This document shows positions 1 through 9,168 of a stretch of 64,000 bases of DNA, in pieces. A model generated the notes under the pieces. It was not told the origin of the DNA. It did not search any database and saw only the letters and a program-made list of their open reading frames with translations. The translations under genes and the position numbers were made by a program. How positions within the stretch are numbered: the stretch's first letter is position 1; each line of letters starts with the position of its first letter. Source of the stretch: Pseudomonas fragi (lineage in GTDB: Bacteria > Pseudomonadota > Gammaproteobacteria > Pseudomonadales > Pseudomonadaceae); assembly GCF_002269505.1 (NCBI RefSeq), contig NZ_NQKQ01000003.1, positions 1 to 64,000 of the forward strand. The letters are read 5' to 3'.

Positions 1-494
1 GCACCCAGAAGCGCCCCCGCCAAGCCCAGACCCGCCAAGCCCAGCAGTGCAGGCCAGAACCAGCCTATACCGGAACCTGCGATCAAACCGTCGAAACCGC
101 TCAGTTTGTCGGCACCCAGAACCTGAGGCGAAGATTCACCGTCCATCAAAAACGCGGCGGAGTGATCCTGATCAGCGTCTGAACAGATGTACTCGTGATA
201 GGTGCCGTCTTCGGCAACGCCTACCAGTTGGCCTTGATTATCGAAGAAATCTTCGATAATCACTTGCGGCTGGTCGGGGTCTGTCCCTTCAAGGGCAATG
301 TGCAGGTTTTTGCCAACACGTTTGATGGTGATGTTTTCCGGAGCAACACCGTTCTCACCCTCAGCCAGAATATATTTGCCGTTGGGTATGGCTTTGATAA
401 CTGCCGGTTTGCCTTGCGGGTTAGATCGGAGCTCAGTTGTTGAAGTGATGGTTTTACCTTCTACAACAGCTATATTCACGGCTTGTGTGTTCAC
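1..494 (-). CDS. Large biofilm adhesin, BapA prefix-like N-terminus (partial)
   Basis: This reverse-strand frame is open from a GTG at 494-492 to the left edge, giving about 164 residues. It begins MNTQAVNIAVVEG, carries a beta-rich stretch ending IIEDFFDNQGQLVG, and then a Gly/Leu-rich hydrophobic segment (GWFWPALLGLAGLGLAGALL). That order, a short beta domain with an EDFF-like motif and then a hydrophobic linker, is the usual start of BapA/Bap-type giant surface adhesins of gamma-proteobacteria, which continue into many Ig-like repeats and end in a type I secretion signal. The frame stays open upstream of the GTG but has no in-frame ATG. A weak GAAAGAG lies about 10 bases before the GTG, so the start is tentative. 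The repeats and any secretion genes lie outside the window. The assignment rests on the domain pattern, not on a search. Confidence 0.7.
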   Translation of the reverse strand, partial: MNTQAVNIAVVEGKTITSTTELRSNPQGKPAVIKAIPNGKYILAEGENGVAPENITIKRVGKNLHIALEGTDPDQPQVIIEDFFDNQGQLVGVAEDGTYHEYICSDADQDHSAAFLMDGESSPQVLGADKLSGFDGLIAGSGIGWFWPALLGLAGLGLAGALLG

Positions 495-795
495 AGTTAC
501 TACTCTTTCACGGGTGGGGAAGGCCAAAACAGCACCGCACTGCAGGGCATTCTGGATTTCTACTAGTGTCAGAGAACCGGGAAAGGCGGATAAATAGGAC
601 GTGTCCCAAAAATGAGTGTGCAGAACGAGGGTGAGCAGGGGGGAGAGGCTATAGGGGAGGCGAGACAAGGCAGTCAAAGGTTGTGTCGACAAGCCTCAAG
701 ATTTTGCGCGGTAGTGATTGGCATATTACTGTCAGTGGTAAAGCGGCGGCACGCTCTGCCGCCGGTGTGTTGAGGCTGGGTAATGGCCGGATGTG
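495..795. other. Non-coding gap upstream of the adhesin
   Basis: About 300 bases separate the adhesin start from the cytochrome b561 stop. The left part should hold the adhesin promoter. I see no convincing sigma-70 boxes and no REP. The right end holds a GC-rich hairpin listed separately. Confidence 0.5.
744..764 (-). terminator. Hairpin downstream of cytochrome b561
   Basis: Perfect 8-base arms CGGCGGCA and TGCCGCCG flank a 5-base loop, about 30 bases past the stop of the reverse-strand cytochrome b561 gene. On that strand only a short TTT follows, so it is a weak intrinsic terminator candidate. Confidence 0.5.
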
Positions 796-1344
796 TCAGT
801 TATGCCGGGGCAACATGCGCAGCAGGGTGTTGTCCTTGATCAAATAGTGGTGCCCCAGCCCTGCAACGGCATGCAGGCCGATCAGCCAGTAGCCGATGGT
901 ACCGCCCAGTTCATGCCAGCTCTTGATCTGCTTGGCGAAGTCCGGGTCTTTGGCGGTCAGCGGCAAAATGTCGAAGCCATAGAAGTACACCGGCTTGTCG
1001 TTGTAACTGAGCACCAGATAACCCAGCACCGGCATGGCGATCATGAACACGTACAGCGCCCAGTGCATCAAGGTGGCCAGGGCGGTTTGCCAGGCCGGCG
1101 GGGGCGGAGTGATTTTCGGTGCTGCACCCAGGGTGCGGGCCAGCAGCCGCAGCCAGACCAGCGCAAACACGGTCAAGCCAAGCATGAAGTGCGCATCCTT
1201 CATCAAGTTTCGACCGTCGCTGTCCTTGGGGAAGATGCCGCGAAATTCGATTGCTGCATAAATCAGTACAAACAGCAGAACCATTAGCCAGTGCAGGGCA
1301 ATGGACATTCGGCTGTAGTGCAGGGCGGTACTTTTCCAGGTCAT
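796..1344 (-). CDS. Cytochrome b561 family protein
   Basis: A 182-residue integral membrane b-type cytochrome of the CybB/YodB family, which moves electrons between the quinone pool and periplasmic acceptors or oxygen. The sequence shows four hydrophobic segments with the expected haem-ligand histidines: His18 (ALHW), His52 (DAHF), His94 (LMHW), His144 (WHELGG), and the pair His158/His165 near the C-terminus. The length is typical of the family. The ATG is preceded by an AGGA ribosome-binding site at good spacing. The gene appears monocistronic: the neighbouring DUF1853 gene lies upstream on the same strand with about 95 bases between, and a hairpin follows. The physiological partner cannot be read from sequence. 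Confidence 0.9.
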   Translation of the reverse strand: MTWKSTALHYSRMSIALHWLMVLLFVLIYAAIEFRGIFPKDSDGRNLMKDAHFMLGLTVFALVWLRLLARTLGAAPKITPPPPAWQTALATLMHWALYVFMIAMPVLGYLVLSYNDKPVYFYGFDILPLTAKDPDFAKQIKSWHELGGTIGYWLIGLHAVAGLGHHYLIKDNTLLRMLPRHN

Positions 1345-1439
1345 GGTGGTTCCTCAGAGTTCAGGTCTTTAGCCCCCGTTCTTGTATGACGGAGTACGTT
1401 TACTTTAAGCGTGTCGGCCAATTTTGCACTTGAGATGTG

Positions 1440-2396
1440 TCAGTTTTCAGGGTTGCCCGGCACATTTGGCCAAAGATCGGAGACCAGAAACAAGCGTTCG
1501 GCTTCGACCCAGTCGCCGTCAGCGCTTTCGGTCAGGCGCACCAGTAATTGCGCAGGGGCCTGCGGGTGCAGTTCAGTAAGCCAGATACCTAGCTGCTGCC
1601 TGGTCCACAGACCTTGCGGGGCATAGCGCGCCGGAGCCAGCCAGGCGTGCCGGGGCAGGGGTTGCCAGCACCCTGCGGCGCTCTGGCGGATAAACGCCGG
1701 CCAGTCGCGCTGATGCAGCCAGCGCCCGCGCAGGTGCTGCGGGTTGGCCCCGGTCGGTGGCAGGGCTTGCCCCGGCCACGGATACAACAGGTAGCCACCC
1801 AGCCACAGATGGGCGCTGAACGTTTGCACATCCAGGCTGGTCAGCACCTCGCGGCTTTCCGGGCGGCTGGACATGGGCAGTTGGTGCTGGCTGAAGTGCT
1901 TGAGCTTGCGGTCGAGGCGATCGTTGCTGCCCGGGCCGAGCCATTGCGCCGGGTCGCTGCCATCGCCGTCCTGAGGCCCGAGGTAGAGCTTGATTGCCAG
2001 CTCAAGGTGATGCACGCCGTCGCGGTCGCGCAGCAGCAAGTCCAGCTCTCCCAGGGTATGCCCGCCCAGGCGGATCGGCAGGTTGGCGGCAACCAGCTCG
2101 ACGCCTGGCGCATGCTGTACGGCAAATTGCCAGAGCCGCTCGTAGTAACGCCCCAGGCGCCGGGTGGTGGCCTGCTCGAGCCAGTGCTGGAGGGGTTGGC
2201 TGTTGCGGTCCAGTTCGCGCAACCACCGCTCCAGCAGCTCCGGTGCCTGGACCCAGTCGCTGCCTGCCAGAGGGTGACGCTGTGGCCAGGGTGTGTGGGT
2301 CAGCATCGGCGGAGCGAGAATCACCCACGCCAGATCGCGCACCTCAGGGAGGTGCAATTGGTGGGGCAGGTTGAGCAAGTCGGGGAAGAGGGTCAT
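1440..2396 (-). CDS. DUF1853 family protein
   Basis: About 318 residues starting [20 protein letters not shown] longer frame reaches 2474, but it would run into the promoter region shared with divergent nadK, so I take the ATG at 2396-2394. The N-terminal WVILAPPML and the central block [10 protein letters not shown]...[12 protein letters not shown] are hallmarks of DUF1853. The acidic residue of GELD followed by E-x-x-K in LELAIK resembles the catalytic core of PD-(D/E)XK nucleases, so a nuclease-like fold is plausible, but the activity is unknown. It is divergent from the nadK-phosphatase-rhomboid operon and may share regulation with it. Confidence 0.85.
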   Translation of the reverse strand: MTLFPDLLNLPHQLHLPEVRDLAWVILAPPMLTHTPWPQRHPLAGSDWVQAPELLERWLRELDRNSQPLQHWLEQATTRRLGRYYERLWQFAVQHAPGVELVAANLPIRLGGHTLGELDLLLRDRDGVHHLELAIKLYLGPQDGDGSDPAQWLGPGSNDRLDRKLKHFSQHQLPMSSRPESREVLTSLDVQTFSAHLWLGGYLLYPWPGQALPPTGANPQHLRGRWLHQRDWPAFIRQSAAGCWQPLPRHAWLAPARYAPQGLWTRQQLGIWLTELHPQAPAQLLVRLTESADGDWVEAERLFLVSDLWPNVPGNPEN

Positions 2397-2497
2397 TGTG
2401 CGAGCATAGCCGCTCACGGGGCTGAAAGGGTTTTGTCTATCGTCGTCTTTCACCCATAATCGTAGTTTTCGCACGCATAGAATCCCGCAGGAGCCCC

Positions 2498-3388
2498 ATG
2501 GAGCAATTTCGTAATATCGGCATCATAGGTCGTCTGGGCAGCTCGCAAGTGCTCGATACGGTTCGCCGACTGAAAAAATTCCTGCTCGAGCGGCATATGC
2601 ACGTGATCCTGGAAGACACGATTGCCGAGGTATTGCCCGGTCATGGCCTGCAAACTTCGTCACGCAAAATGCTCGGCGAAGTCTGTGACATGGTGATTGT
2701 GGTCGGCGGCGATGGCAGTTTGCTGGGCGCCGCCCGCGCCCTGGCCCGACACAATGTCCCGGTACTGGGTATCAACCGTGGCAGCCTGGGCTTTTTGACC
2801 GATATCCGCCCCGATGAGCTGGAAGTCAAAGTGGCCGAAGTGCTTGATGGCCATTACCTGGTTGAAAACCGTTTTCTGCTGCAGGCCGAAGTGCGCCGTC
2901 ACGGTGAAGCCATCGGCCAGGGCGACGCCCTCAACGACGTGGTGCTGCACCCCGGCAAGTCCACGCGAATGATCGAGTTTGAACTGCATATCGACGGCCA
3001 ATTCGTCTGCAGCCAGAAAGCCGACGGCCTGATCGTGGCCACGCCCACCGGTTCTACGGCCTACGCCATGTCAGCGGGTGGCCCGATCATGCATCCCAAG
3101 CTCGACGCTATCGTGATTGTGCCGATGTACCCGCATACCCTGAGCAGCCGCCCGATTGTGGTGGATGGCAACAGCGAACTTAAAATCGTGGTAGCCAAGG
3201 ACATGCAGATCTACCCGCAAGTGTCGTGTGATGGTCAGAACCATTTCACCTGTGCGCCGGGCGATACCATTAATGTCAGCAAAAAAGCGCAAAAACTGCG
3301 CCTGATCCATCCTTTGGACCACAACTACTATGAAGTGTGTCGGACCAAGCTTGGCTGGGGTAGCCGACTGGGCGGCAGGGCTGACTGA
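2498..3388 (+). CDS. nadK: NAD kinase
   Basis: ATP-dependent phosphorylation of NAD+ to NADP+ in the cytoplasm. The 296 residues contain the diacylglycerol-kinase-like [11 protein letters not shown] motif near residue 70 with its catalytic Asp, and the second signature [16 protein letters not shown]. The length matches gamma-proteobacterial NadK (290-300). The ATG follows a CAGGAG ribosome-binding site. The gene opens a three-gene operon: its TGA overlaps the next ATG by one base (TGATG), implying translational coupling to the phosphatase. Confidence 0.97.
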   Translation: MEQFRNIGIIGRLGSSQVLDTVRRLKKFLLERHMHVILEDTIAEVLPGHGLQTSSRKMLGEVCDMVIVVGGDGSLLGAARALARHNVPVLGINRGSLGFLTDIRPDELEVKVAEVLDGHYLVENRFLLQAEVRRHGEAIGQGDALNDVVLHPGKSTRMIEFELHIDGQFVCSQKADGLIVATPTGSTAYAMSAGGPIMHPKLDAIVIVPMYPHTLSSRPIVVDGNSELKIVVAKDMQIYPQVSCDGQNHFTCAPGDTINVSKKAQKLRLIHPLDHNYYEVCRTKLGWGSRLGGRAD

Positions 3389-4359
3389 TGCTCGATCCTG
3401 CGCGCAGTTACGATCTGATCGGTGACGTGCATGGCTGTGCTCATACCCTTGAGCACCTGCTGGAGCGTCTGGGCTATCGCAAACTCGCCGGTATCTGGCG
3501 ACACCCGCAACGGATAGCGGTGTTTCTGGGTGACATCATTGATCGCGGTCCGCGCATTCGTGAGTCGCTGCATATTGTTTACGACATGGTGCGCAGCGGT
3601 CAGGCCCTGTGCCTGATGGGCAACCATGAATTCAACGCGCTGGGCTGGTGTACACCCGCGCCTGCCGGCAGTGGCAAGCAGTTTGTGCGCGAGCACACGC
3701 CGCGCCATGCCCGGCTGATTCACGAAACTCTCGAGCAGTTCGACAACTATCCCGCCGAATGGCGCGAGTTCGTGCAGTGGTTTTACGATATGCCGCTGTT
3801 TGTCGATGCCGGGCGCTTTCGCGTGGTGCATGCCTGCTGGGACAGCGAGGTTATTGCAACCTTGCGCGCGCAATACCCCGACGGCTGTATCGACGAGGCT
3901 TTTTTGCAGGCTGCGGCGGTGCCCGACAGCTTTGCCAACCTGAGCTTCAATCGCCTGTTGCGCGGCACCGACATGCGCCTGCCCGGCGGCATGACCCTGA
4001 CCGGCGGCGACGGCCTGACGCGGGCGTTCTTTCGCACCAAGTTCTGGGAAGACGACCCCAAGACCTACGGCGATATCGTTTTCCAGCCGGACGCACTGCC
4101 TGAACGGGTGGCACAGCAGCCACTGTCCTCCACCGAAAAAAGTGCCCTGTTACGCTACGGCATTGATGAACCGCTGTTGTTTGTCGGGCACTACTGGCGC
4201 AGCGGCCGGCCCGCGCCGATCCGTGCGAACCTGGCGTGCCTGGATTACAGCGCGGTGTTGTACGGCAAACTGGTGGCTTATCGTCTGGACCAGGAAACCC
4301 GGCTCGATCCGAACAAATTTGTATGGGTGAATGTAGATCGCCCTGAGGCCATTCAATGA
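3388..4359 (+). CDS. Metallophosphoesterase (Ser/Thr protein phosphatase-like)
   Basis: 323 residues of the calcineurin-like superfamily. The metal-binding signature is complete: GDVHG near residue 12, GDIIDRGPR near 50 and GNHEFNALGW near 75, followed by later ligand-bearing segments such as VHACWD. This is the PPP-type arrangement seen in bacterial protein phosphatases and ApaH-like enzymes. Substrate unknown. It overlaps nadK by one base and the rhomboid gene by four (ATGA), so the three are co-translated. The pairing of an NAD kinase, a phosphatase and a membrane protease is a recurrent Pseudomonas arrangement without an established common function. Confidence 0.88.
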   Translation: MLDPARSYDLIGDVHGCAHTLEHLLERLGYRKLAGIWRHPQRIAVFLGDIIDRGPRIRESLHIVYDMVRSGQALCLMGNHEFNALGWCTPAPAGSGKQFVREHTPRHARLIHETLEQFDNYPAEWREFVQWFYDMPLFVDAGRFRVVHACWDSEVIATLRAQYPDGCIDEAFLQAAAVPDSFANLSFNRLLRGTDMRLPGGMTLTGGDGLTRAFFRTKFWEDDPKTYGDIVFQPDALPERVAQQPLSSTEKSALLRYGIDEPLLFVGHYWRSGRPAPIRANLACLDYSAVLYGKLVAYRLDQETRLDPNKFVWVNVDRPEAIQ

Positions 4360-5228
4360 GTGCTGTAGCTGTATTGCGTTTGCCGTTGTCCGTGGACCTG
4401 AGCGGTTTTGTTGCTTTGCTGCGGCGCATGCAGGTGCCCCATCGGGTCAGCGAAGAGGCGGGCGAGCAAGTATTGTGGGCACCCGAGTCGATTGCCGAGG
4501 ATGTTCGCAGCCTCTACCAGCGCTTTCCGTTGGGCGACCCGGACCACGCGATACCCATTGTTGAGCGCCCGCCGGCCATGGCCCGCCCGGGTTTTGCGCA
4601 GCAGCTGCGCGATAGCCCGGCCACGGCCATCGTGTTGCTGCTGTGCGTGATCGTGGCCGCGGTGACGCAACTGGGTGACAATTTGTCGACCCTGCGGTTT
4701 TTCACGTTCCTGGACTTCAGCATTCACGGGCAATACATAGAATTCACACCTTTGTCCGACAGCCTGGCGTCGGGCCAATGGTGGCGACTGTTTACCCCGA
4801 TGCTGATTCACTTCGGCTTCCTGCATATCGCCATGAACGGCATGTGGTACTGGGAGCTGGGGCGACGCATTGAAATGCGTCAGGGCAGCATCAACCTGAT
4901 CGGCCTGAGCCTGTTGTTCAGTGTGGTGTCCAACTTTGCCCAGTACCTGTTTGGCGGTCCGAGTCTGTTTGGCGGCTTGTCGGGGGTGTTGTACGGCTTG
5001 CTGGGGCATGTCTGGATCTATCAGCTGATGGCCCCCAACCCCCTGTTTAACCTGCCGCGCGGGGTACTGGTGATGATGCTGGTGTGGCTGGCATTGTGCA
5101 TGTCGGGGCTGGTGTCGATGATCGGCTTTGGCCAGATCGCCAATGCTGCCCACGTCGGCGGGCTGGCCATCGGTTGTCTGACCGGGTTGCTGGGCGGGCT
5201 TTGGGCGCGGCGCAAACAGGCAATATGA
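4356..5228 (+). CDS. Rhomboid family intramembrane serine protease
   Basis: 290 residues: a soluble N-terminal part of about 85 residues like the GlpG cytoplasmic domain, then six hydrophobic helices. The catalytic pair is present: Ser in GGLSGVLYG near residue 208 and His in NAAHVGGLAIG near residue 266. The HFGFLHIAMNGMWYW segment is the conserved histidine/asparagine loop-helix region. It cleaves membrane proteins within the bilayer; the substrate is unknown. Its start overlaps the phosphatase stop by four bases. A REP pair begins six bases after the stop and may end the transcript. Confidence 0.92.
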   Translation: MSAVAVLRLPLSVDLSGFVALLRRMQVPHRVSEEAGEQVLWAPESIAEDVRSLYQRFPLGDPDHAIPIVERPPAMARPGFAQQLRDSPATAIVLLLCVIVAAVTQLGDNLSTLRFFTFLDFSIHGQYIEFTPLSDSLASGQWWRLFTPMLIHFGFLHIAMNGMWYWELGRRIEMRQGSINLIGLSLLFSVVSNFAQYLFGGPSLFGGLSGVLYGLLGHVWIYQLMAPNPLFNLPRGVLVMMLVWLALCMSGLVSMIGFGQIANAAHVGGLAIGCLTGLLGGLWARRKQAI

Positions 5229-5234
5229 GATATG

Positions 5235-5326
5235 TGTAGTCGCTGCCGGAGGCTGCGATATGGGCGCAGGGGTTTCGAAAAAACGGGTTACTCCGCAACC
5301 CTTCGCAGCCTGCGGCAGCGACTACA
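5235..5326. repeat. REP doublet (TGTAGTCGCTG family)
   Basis: Two inverted copies: 5235-5258 (TGTAGTCGCTGCCGGAGG...) and 5303-5326 (its near-exact reverse complement). They lie between the rhomboid gene and yeaC. This is the REP/REPIN type common in Pseudomonas intergenic DNA, and three similar doublets occur elsewhere in the window. Confidence 0.9.
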
Positions 5327-5360
5327 GGGTTAATTACATTTTCAGAGCGGAAACAGAACC

Positions 5361-5621
5361 ATGTCCTCTTTCAACGAAATGATTCAAAACATCACCCCCG
5401 AGATCTACCAGAGCCTGAAACTGGCCGTGGAAATCGGCAAATGGGCTGACGGCAACAAACTAACCGCCGAACAGCGCGAGCTGTCGTTGCAGGCGATGAT
5501 TGCCTGGGAAGTGAAGAATCTGCCCGAAGACCAGCGCACCGGTTATATGGGCCCGCAGGAATGCAGCTCCAAATCGGCGCCGGTGCCCAACATCCTGTTC
5601 AAGTCGGATGCTATCCATTGA
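5361..5621 (+). CDS. yeaC: YeaC family protein (DUF1315)
   Basis: A small soluble protein of 86 residues starting MSSFNEMIQNITPEIYQSLK, with the conserved IGKWADG and AMIAWE segments of the YeaC/DUF1315 family. Function unknown. It is followed immediately by the DUF2797 gene, whose likely TTG start overlaps this stop (TTGA). The pair is frequently adjacent in Pseudomonas, suggesting coupled expression. Confidence 0.9.
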   Translation: MSSFNEMIQNITPEIYQSLKLAVEIGKWADGNKLTAEQRELSLQAMIAWEVKNLPEDQRTGYMGPQECSSKSAPVPNILFKSDAIH

Positions 5622-6448
5622 TTGAGATTGGTCGCGGTGCAATCAGCAAGATGTCGGCAAGCCTGCAAACGCCGACCGTTCAGTATGCGTTTCGTCTGGG
5701 CGATACCGAGGTGCCGGTCAACCCCCTGATCGGCACCCGGTTGCGTCTGGAATACCTGGGAGAGATCAACTGCTCCCACTGCGGGCGTAAAACCAAAAAG
5801 AGCTTCAGCCAGGGCTACTGCTACCCGTGCATGACCAAACTGGCGCAATGCGATGTCTGCATCATGAGCCCGGAGCGCTGCCACTACGAGGCGGGCACCT
5901 GCCGTGATCCGTCGTGGGGCGAGCAGTTCTGCATGACGGATCACGTGGTCTACCTGGCCAACTCATCCGGGGTCAAGGTCGGTATCACCCGCGCCACCCA
6001 ATTGCCGACCCGCTGGCTCGATCAGGGCGCCAGCCAGGCGCTGCCGATCGTGCGGGTTGCCACCCGTCAGCAATCGGGCTTTGTCGAAGACCTGTTCCGT
6101 TCGCAAGTGGCCGACCGTACCAACTGGCGCGCACTGCTCAAGGGCAATGCCGAGCCGGTAGACCTCAGCGCGGTGCGCGATCAACTGTTCGAGAGCTGTG
6201 GCGAGGGCATGCAAGCCCTGCAGGAGCGTTTTGGCCTGCAAGCGGTACAGCCTTTGCATAGCGTCGAGCCCATCGAGATTTGCTACCCGGTCGAGCAGTA
6301 CCCGACCAAGATTGTCAGCTTCAATCTGGATAAAGATCCGATCGTCGAAGGCACGCTGATGGGGATCAAGGGTCAATACCTGATATTCGACACCGGCGTT
6401 ATCAATATTCGCAAGTACACGGCCTACCAGCTGGCCGTGCATCAGTAA
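5618..6448 (+). CDS. DUF2797 protein with zinc-ribbon and GIY-YIG-like motifs
   Basis: About 276 residues from a TTG at 5618 that overlaps the yeaC stop; an ATG at 5651 is the alternative start. Neither has a strong ribosome-binding site, and a longer frame from 5561 lies inside yeaC and is unlikely. The N-terminal third has CSHCGRKTKK and then YCYPCMTKLAQCDVC, probable zinc-binding cysteine pairs. The central part, VVYLANSSGVKVGITR, resembles the GIY-YIG/MUG113-type nuclease core. The family is uncharacterised. A nucleic-acid role is an inference from these two motifs. It is 12 bases upstream of pepN on the same strand. Confidence 0.85.
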   Translation: MIEIGRGAISKMSASLQTPTVQYAFRLGDTEVPVNPLIGTRLRLEYLGEINCSHCGRKTKKSFSQGYCYPCMTKLAQCDVCIMSPERCHYEAGTCRDPSWGEQFCMTDHVVYLANSSGVKVGITRATQLPTRWLDQGASQALPIVRVATRQQSGFVEDLFRSQVADRTNWRALLKGNAEPVDLSAVRDQLFESCGEGMQALQERFGLQAVQPLHSVEPIEICYPVEQYPTKIVSFNLDKDPIVEGTLMGIKGQYLIFDTGVINIRKYTAYQLAVHQ

Positions 6449-6460
6449 AAGGACTCCAGC

Positions 6461-9118
6461 ATGCGCACCGAACAACCGCAAATGATCTACCTGAAGGACT
6501 ACCAGGCGCCCGATTACCTGATCGACGAGACGCACCTGACCTTCGAGTTGTTCGAGGACCACACGCTGGTCCATGCGCAACTGGTGATGCGCCGCAACCC
6601 GGCCCGTGGCGCAGGCTTGCCGGCCCTGGCGCTGGACGGCCAGCAGCTTGAGCTGCTGTCGGTCAGCCTGGACGACATCGAACTGGCCGCCGAGGACTAT
6701 CAGCTCAGCGACAGCCACTTGATCCTGCACCCGACCAGCGAACAGTTCGTGGTCGATACCAGCGTGCGCATCCACCCCGAATCCAATACCGCGCTGGAAG
6801 GGCTGTACAAGTCCGGGGGGATGTTCTGCACCCAGTGCGAGGCCGAAGGCTTTCGCAAGATCACCTATTACCTCGACCGCCCGGACGTGATGAGCAAGTT
6901 CACCACCACCGTTGTGGCCGAGCAGCACAGCTACCCGATTCTGCTGTCCAACGGCAACCCGATCGCCAGCGGCCCCGACGAAGACGGCCGGCACTGGGCA
7001 ACCTGGGAAGACCCGTTCATGAAACCGGCGTACCTGTTTGCGCTGGTGGCCGGTGACCTGTGGTGCGTCGAAGACACCTTCACCACCATGAGCGAGCGCA
7101 GCGTGGCGCTGCGTATTTATGTCGAGCCGGAAAACATCGACAAATGCCAGCACGCCATGACCAGCCTGAAAAAATCCATGCGCTGGGACGAAGAAACCTA
7201 CGGTCGTGAATATGACCTGGACATCTTTATGATCGTGGCCGTCAACGACTTCAACATGGGCGCGATGGAGAACAAGGGCCTCAATATCTTCAACTCCAGC
7301 GCCGTACTGGCCCGCGCCGAAACCGCTACCGATGCCGCGCACCAACGGGTCGAAGCGATCGTCGCCCACGAATACTTCCACAACTGGTCGGGCAACCGCG
7401 TGACCTGCCGCGACTGGTTCCAGCTGTCGCTCAAGGAAGGCTTCACAGTGTTCCGTGATTCCGAGTTCTCGGCCGACATGAACTCACGCACCGTCAAGCG
7501 CATCCAGGACGTGGCCTATCTGCGCACCCATCAGTTCGCCGAAGACGCCGGCCCCATGGCTCATGCCGTGCGCCCGGAGAGCTTTATCGAAATCTCCAAC
7601 TTCTACACCCTGACCGTGTACGAGAAGGGTTCGGAAGTAGTGCGTATGATCCATACCTTGCTGGGTGCCGAGGGGTTTCGCAAAGGCAGTGACCTGTACT
7701 TCGAGCGTCATGATGGGCAGGCCGTGACCTGCGATGATTTTATCAAAGCCATGGAAGATGCCAACGGCGCCGACCTGAGCCAGTTCAAGCGCTGGTACAG
7801 CCAGGCAGGCACGCCGCGCCTGGCCGTTAGCGAGCACTACGACGCGCAACATCACACCTACAGCCTGAGCTTTGCGCAAAGCTGCCCGGAAACTCCGGAC
7901 AAGGTCGAAAAACTGCCGTTCGTGATTCCGGTCGAACTGGGCCTGCTGGACGCCTCTGGCGGTGAAATTGCCCTGCAACTGGCAGGCGAAGCTGCTGCCT
8001 CGGGCACCAGCCGCGTGCTTTCGGTAACTGAAGCCGAACAGACCTTTATCTTTGTCGGCGTCAACGAAAAACCGCTGCCTTCGTTGCTGCGCGGTTTTTC
8101 GGCACCAGTAAAACTGAGTTTCGCCTACAGCCGTGACCAGTTGATGTTTCTTATGCAGCACGACAGTGACGGCTTCAACCGTTGGGATGCCGGCCAGCAA
8201 CTGTCGGTGCAGGTGCTCCAGGAGTTGATCGGCCAGCATCAGCGTGGTGAAGCGCTGGTCATGGATCAGCGTCTGGTCGAGGCGTTGCGCACCGTGCTGG
8301 GCAATGACCAGCTGGATCAGGCAATGGTCGCTGAAATGCTGTCGTTGCCGGGTGAAGCCTACCTGACTGAAATCAGTGACGTGGCCGATGTCGAGGCGAT
8401 CCATGCCGCCCGCGAATTTGCCCGTAAACAGTTGGCCGACAGCCTGTTTGATGCCCTGTGGGCGCGTTACCAGGCCAACCGCGAAGTGTCCAAAGCCACG
8501 CCTTATGTGGCTGAAGCCGAGCACTTTGCCCGTCGCGCACTGCAAAATATCGCACTGTCGTACCTGATCCTTAGTGGCAAGCCACAAGTGCTGGCAGCGG
8601 CGCTGGAGCAGTTCGAGCACAGCGACAACATGACCGAACGCCTGACGGCGCTGGCAGTGCTGGTCAACTCGCCCTACGAGACGGAAAAAGCAGCGGCGCT
8701 GGCCAGTTTCGCCGAGCAGTTCAAGGACAATCCGCTGGTCATGGACCAATGGTTCAGCGTGCAGGCGGGCAGCCCTTTGCCCGGCGGTTTGCAGCGCGTA
8801 CGCGAGTTGATGGAGCACCCGGCGTTCACAATCAAGAACCCGAACAAGGTGCGGGCACTGGTGGGAGCGTTTGCCGGGCAAAACCTGATCAACTTCCATG
8901 CGGCGGACGGTTCGGGTTATCGCTTCCTGGCGGACCTGGTGATCGAACTGAATGGCTTCAACCCGCAGATTGCCTCGCGGCAACTGGCACCGTTGACCCG
9001 CTGGCGCAAATACGATGCCGCGCGACAAGCGCTGATGAAGGCAGAGCTTGAGCGCATCCGCAGCTCGGGCGAATTGTCCAGCGATGTGTTTGAAGTGGTC
9101 AGCAAAAGTCTGGCGTAA
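6461..9118 (+). CDS. pepN: Aminopeptidase N (M1 family)
   Basis: An 885-residue cytoplasmic zinc metallopeptidase that removes N-terminal residues from peptides and completes protein turnover. It shows the exopeptidase motif GAMEN near residue 267 and the zinc site HEYFHNW near 303, with the third ligand Glu in the following LKEGFTVFRDSEF. The length is that of E. coli PepN (870) and its Pseudomonas orthologues. The ATG follows an AAAAGGA ribosome-binding site. It closes the yeaC-DUF2797-pepN run and is followed by an intrinsic terminator. Confidence 0.97.
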   Translation: MRTEQPQMIYLKDYQAPDYLIDETHLTFELFEDHTLVHAQLVMRRNPARGAGLPALALDGQQLELLSVSLDDIELAAEDYQLSDSHLILHPTSEQFVVDTSVRIHPESNTALEGLYKSGGMFCTQCEAEGFRKITYYLDRPDVMSKFTTTVVAEQHSYPILLSNGNPIASGPDEDGRHWATWEDPFMKPAYLFALVAGDLWCVEDTFTTMSERSVALRIYVEPENIDKCQHAMTSLKKSMRWDEETYGREYDLDIFMIVAVNDFNMGAMENKGLNIFNSSAVLARAETATDAAHQRVEAIVAHEYFHNWSGNRVTCRDWFQLSLKEGFTVFRDSEFSADMNSRTVKRIQDVAYLRTHQFAEDAGPMAHAVRPESFIEISNFYTLTVYEKGSEVVRMIHTLLGAEGFRKGSDLYFERHDGQAVTCDDFIKAMEDANGADLSQFKRWYSQAGTPRLAVSEHYDAQHHTYSLSFAQSCPETPDKVEKLPFVIPVELGLLDASGGEIALQLAGEAAASGTSRVLSVTEAEQTFIFVGVNEKPLPSLLRGFSAPVKLSFAYSRDQLMFLMQHDSDGFNRWDAGQQLSVQVLQELIGQHQRGEALVMDQRLVEALRTVLGNDQLDQAMVAEMLSLPGEAYLTEISDVADVEAIHAAREFARKQLADSLFDALWARYQANREVSKATPYVAEAEHFARRALQNIALSYLILSGKPQVLAAALEQFEHSDNMTERLTALAVLVNSPYETEKAAALASFAEQFKDNPLVMDQWFSVQAGSPLPGGLQRVRELMEHPAFTIKNPNKVRALVGAFAGQNLINFHAADGSGYRFLADLVIELNGFNPQIASRQLAPLTRWRKYDAARQALMKAELERIRSSGELSSDVFEVVSKSLA

Positions 9119-9133
9119 CGCGGGAACAAAAGT

Positions 9134-9168
9134 CCCTCTCCCGCAGGGTGAGGGGCTTCGCCTTTTTT
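9134..9168 (+). terminator. Intrinsic terminator after pepN
   Basis: Arms CCCTCTCCC (9134-9142) and GGGTGAGGG (9146-9154) pair with one mismatch, and a run of six T ends at 9168. The T-run overlaps the last codon of the convergent gene. Confidence 0.7.

Noticed and set aside
5963..9028. Two long reverse-strand open frames (472 and 514 codons) over DUF2797 and pepN
   Set aside because: They are antisense to well-supported genes, rich in His, Gln, Val and Arg as expected for a GC-rich shadow frame, and have no domain signature or ribosome-binding site.
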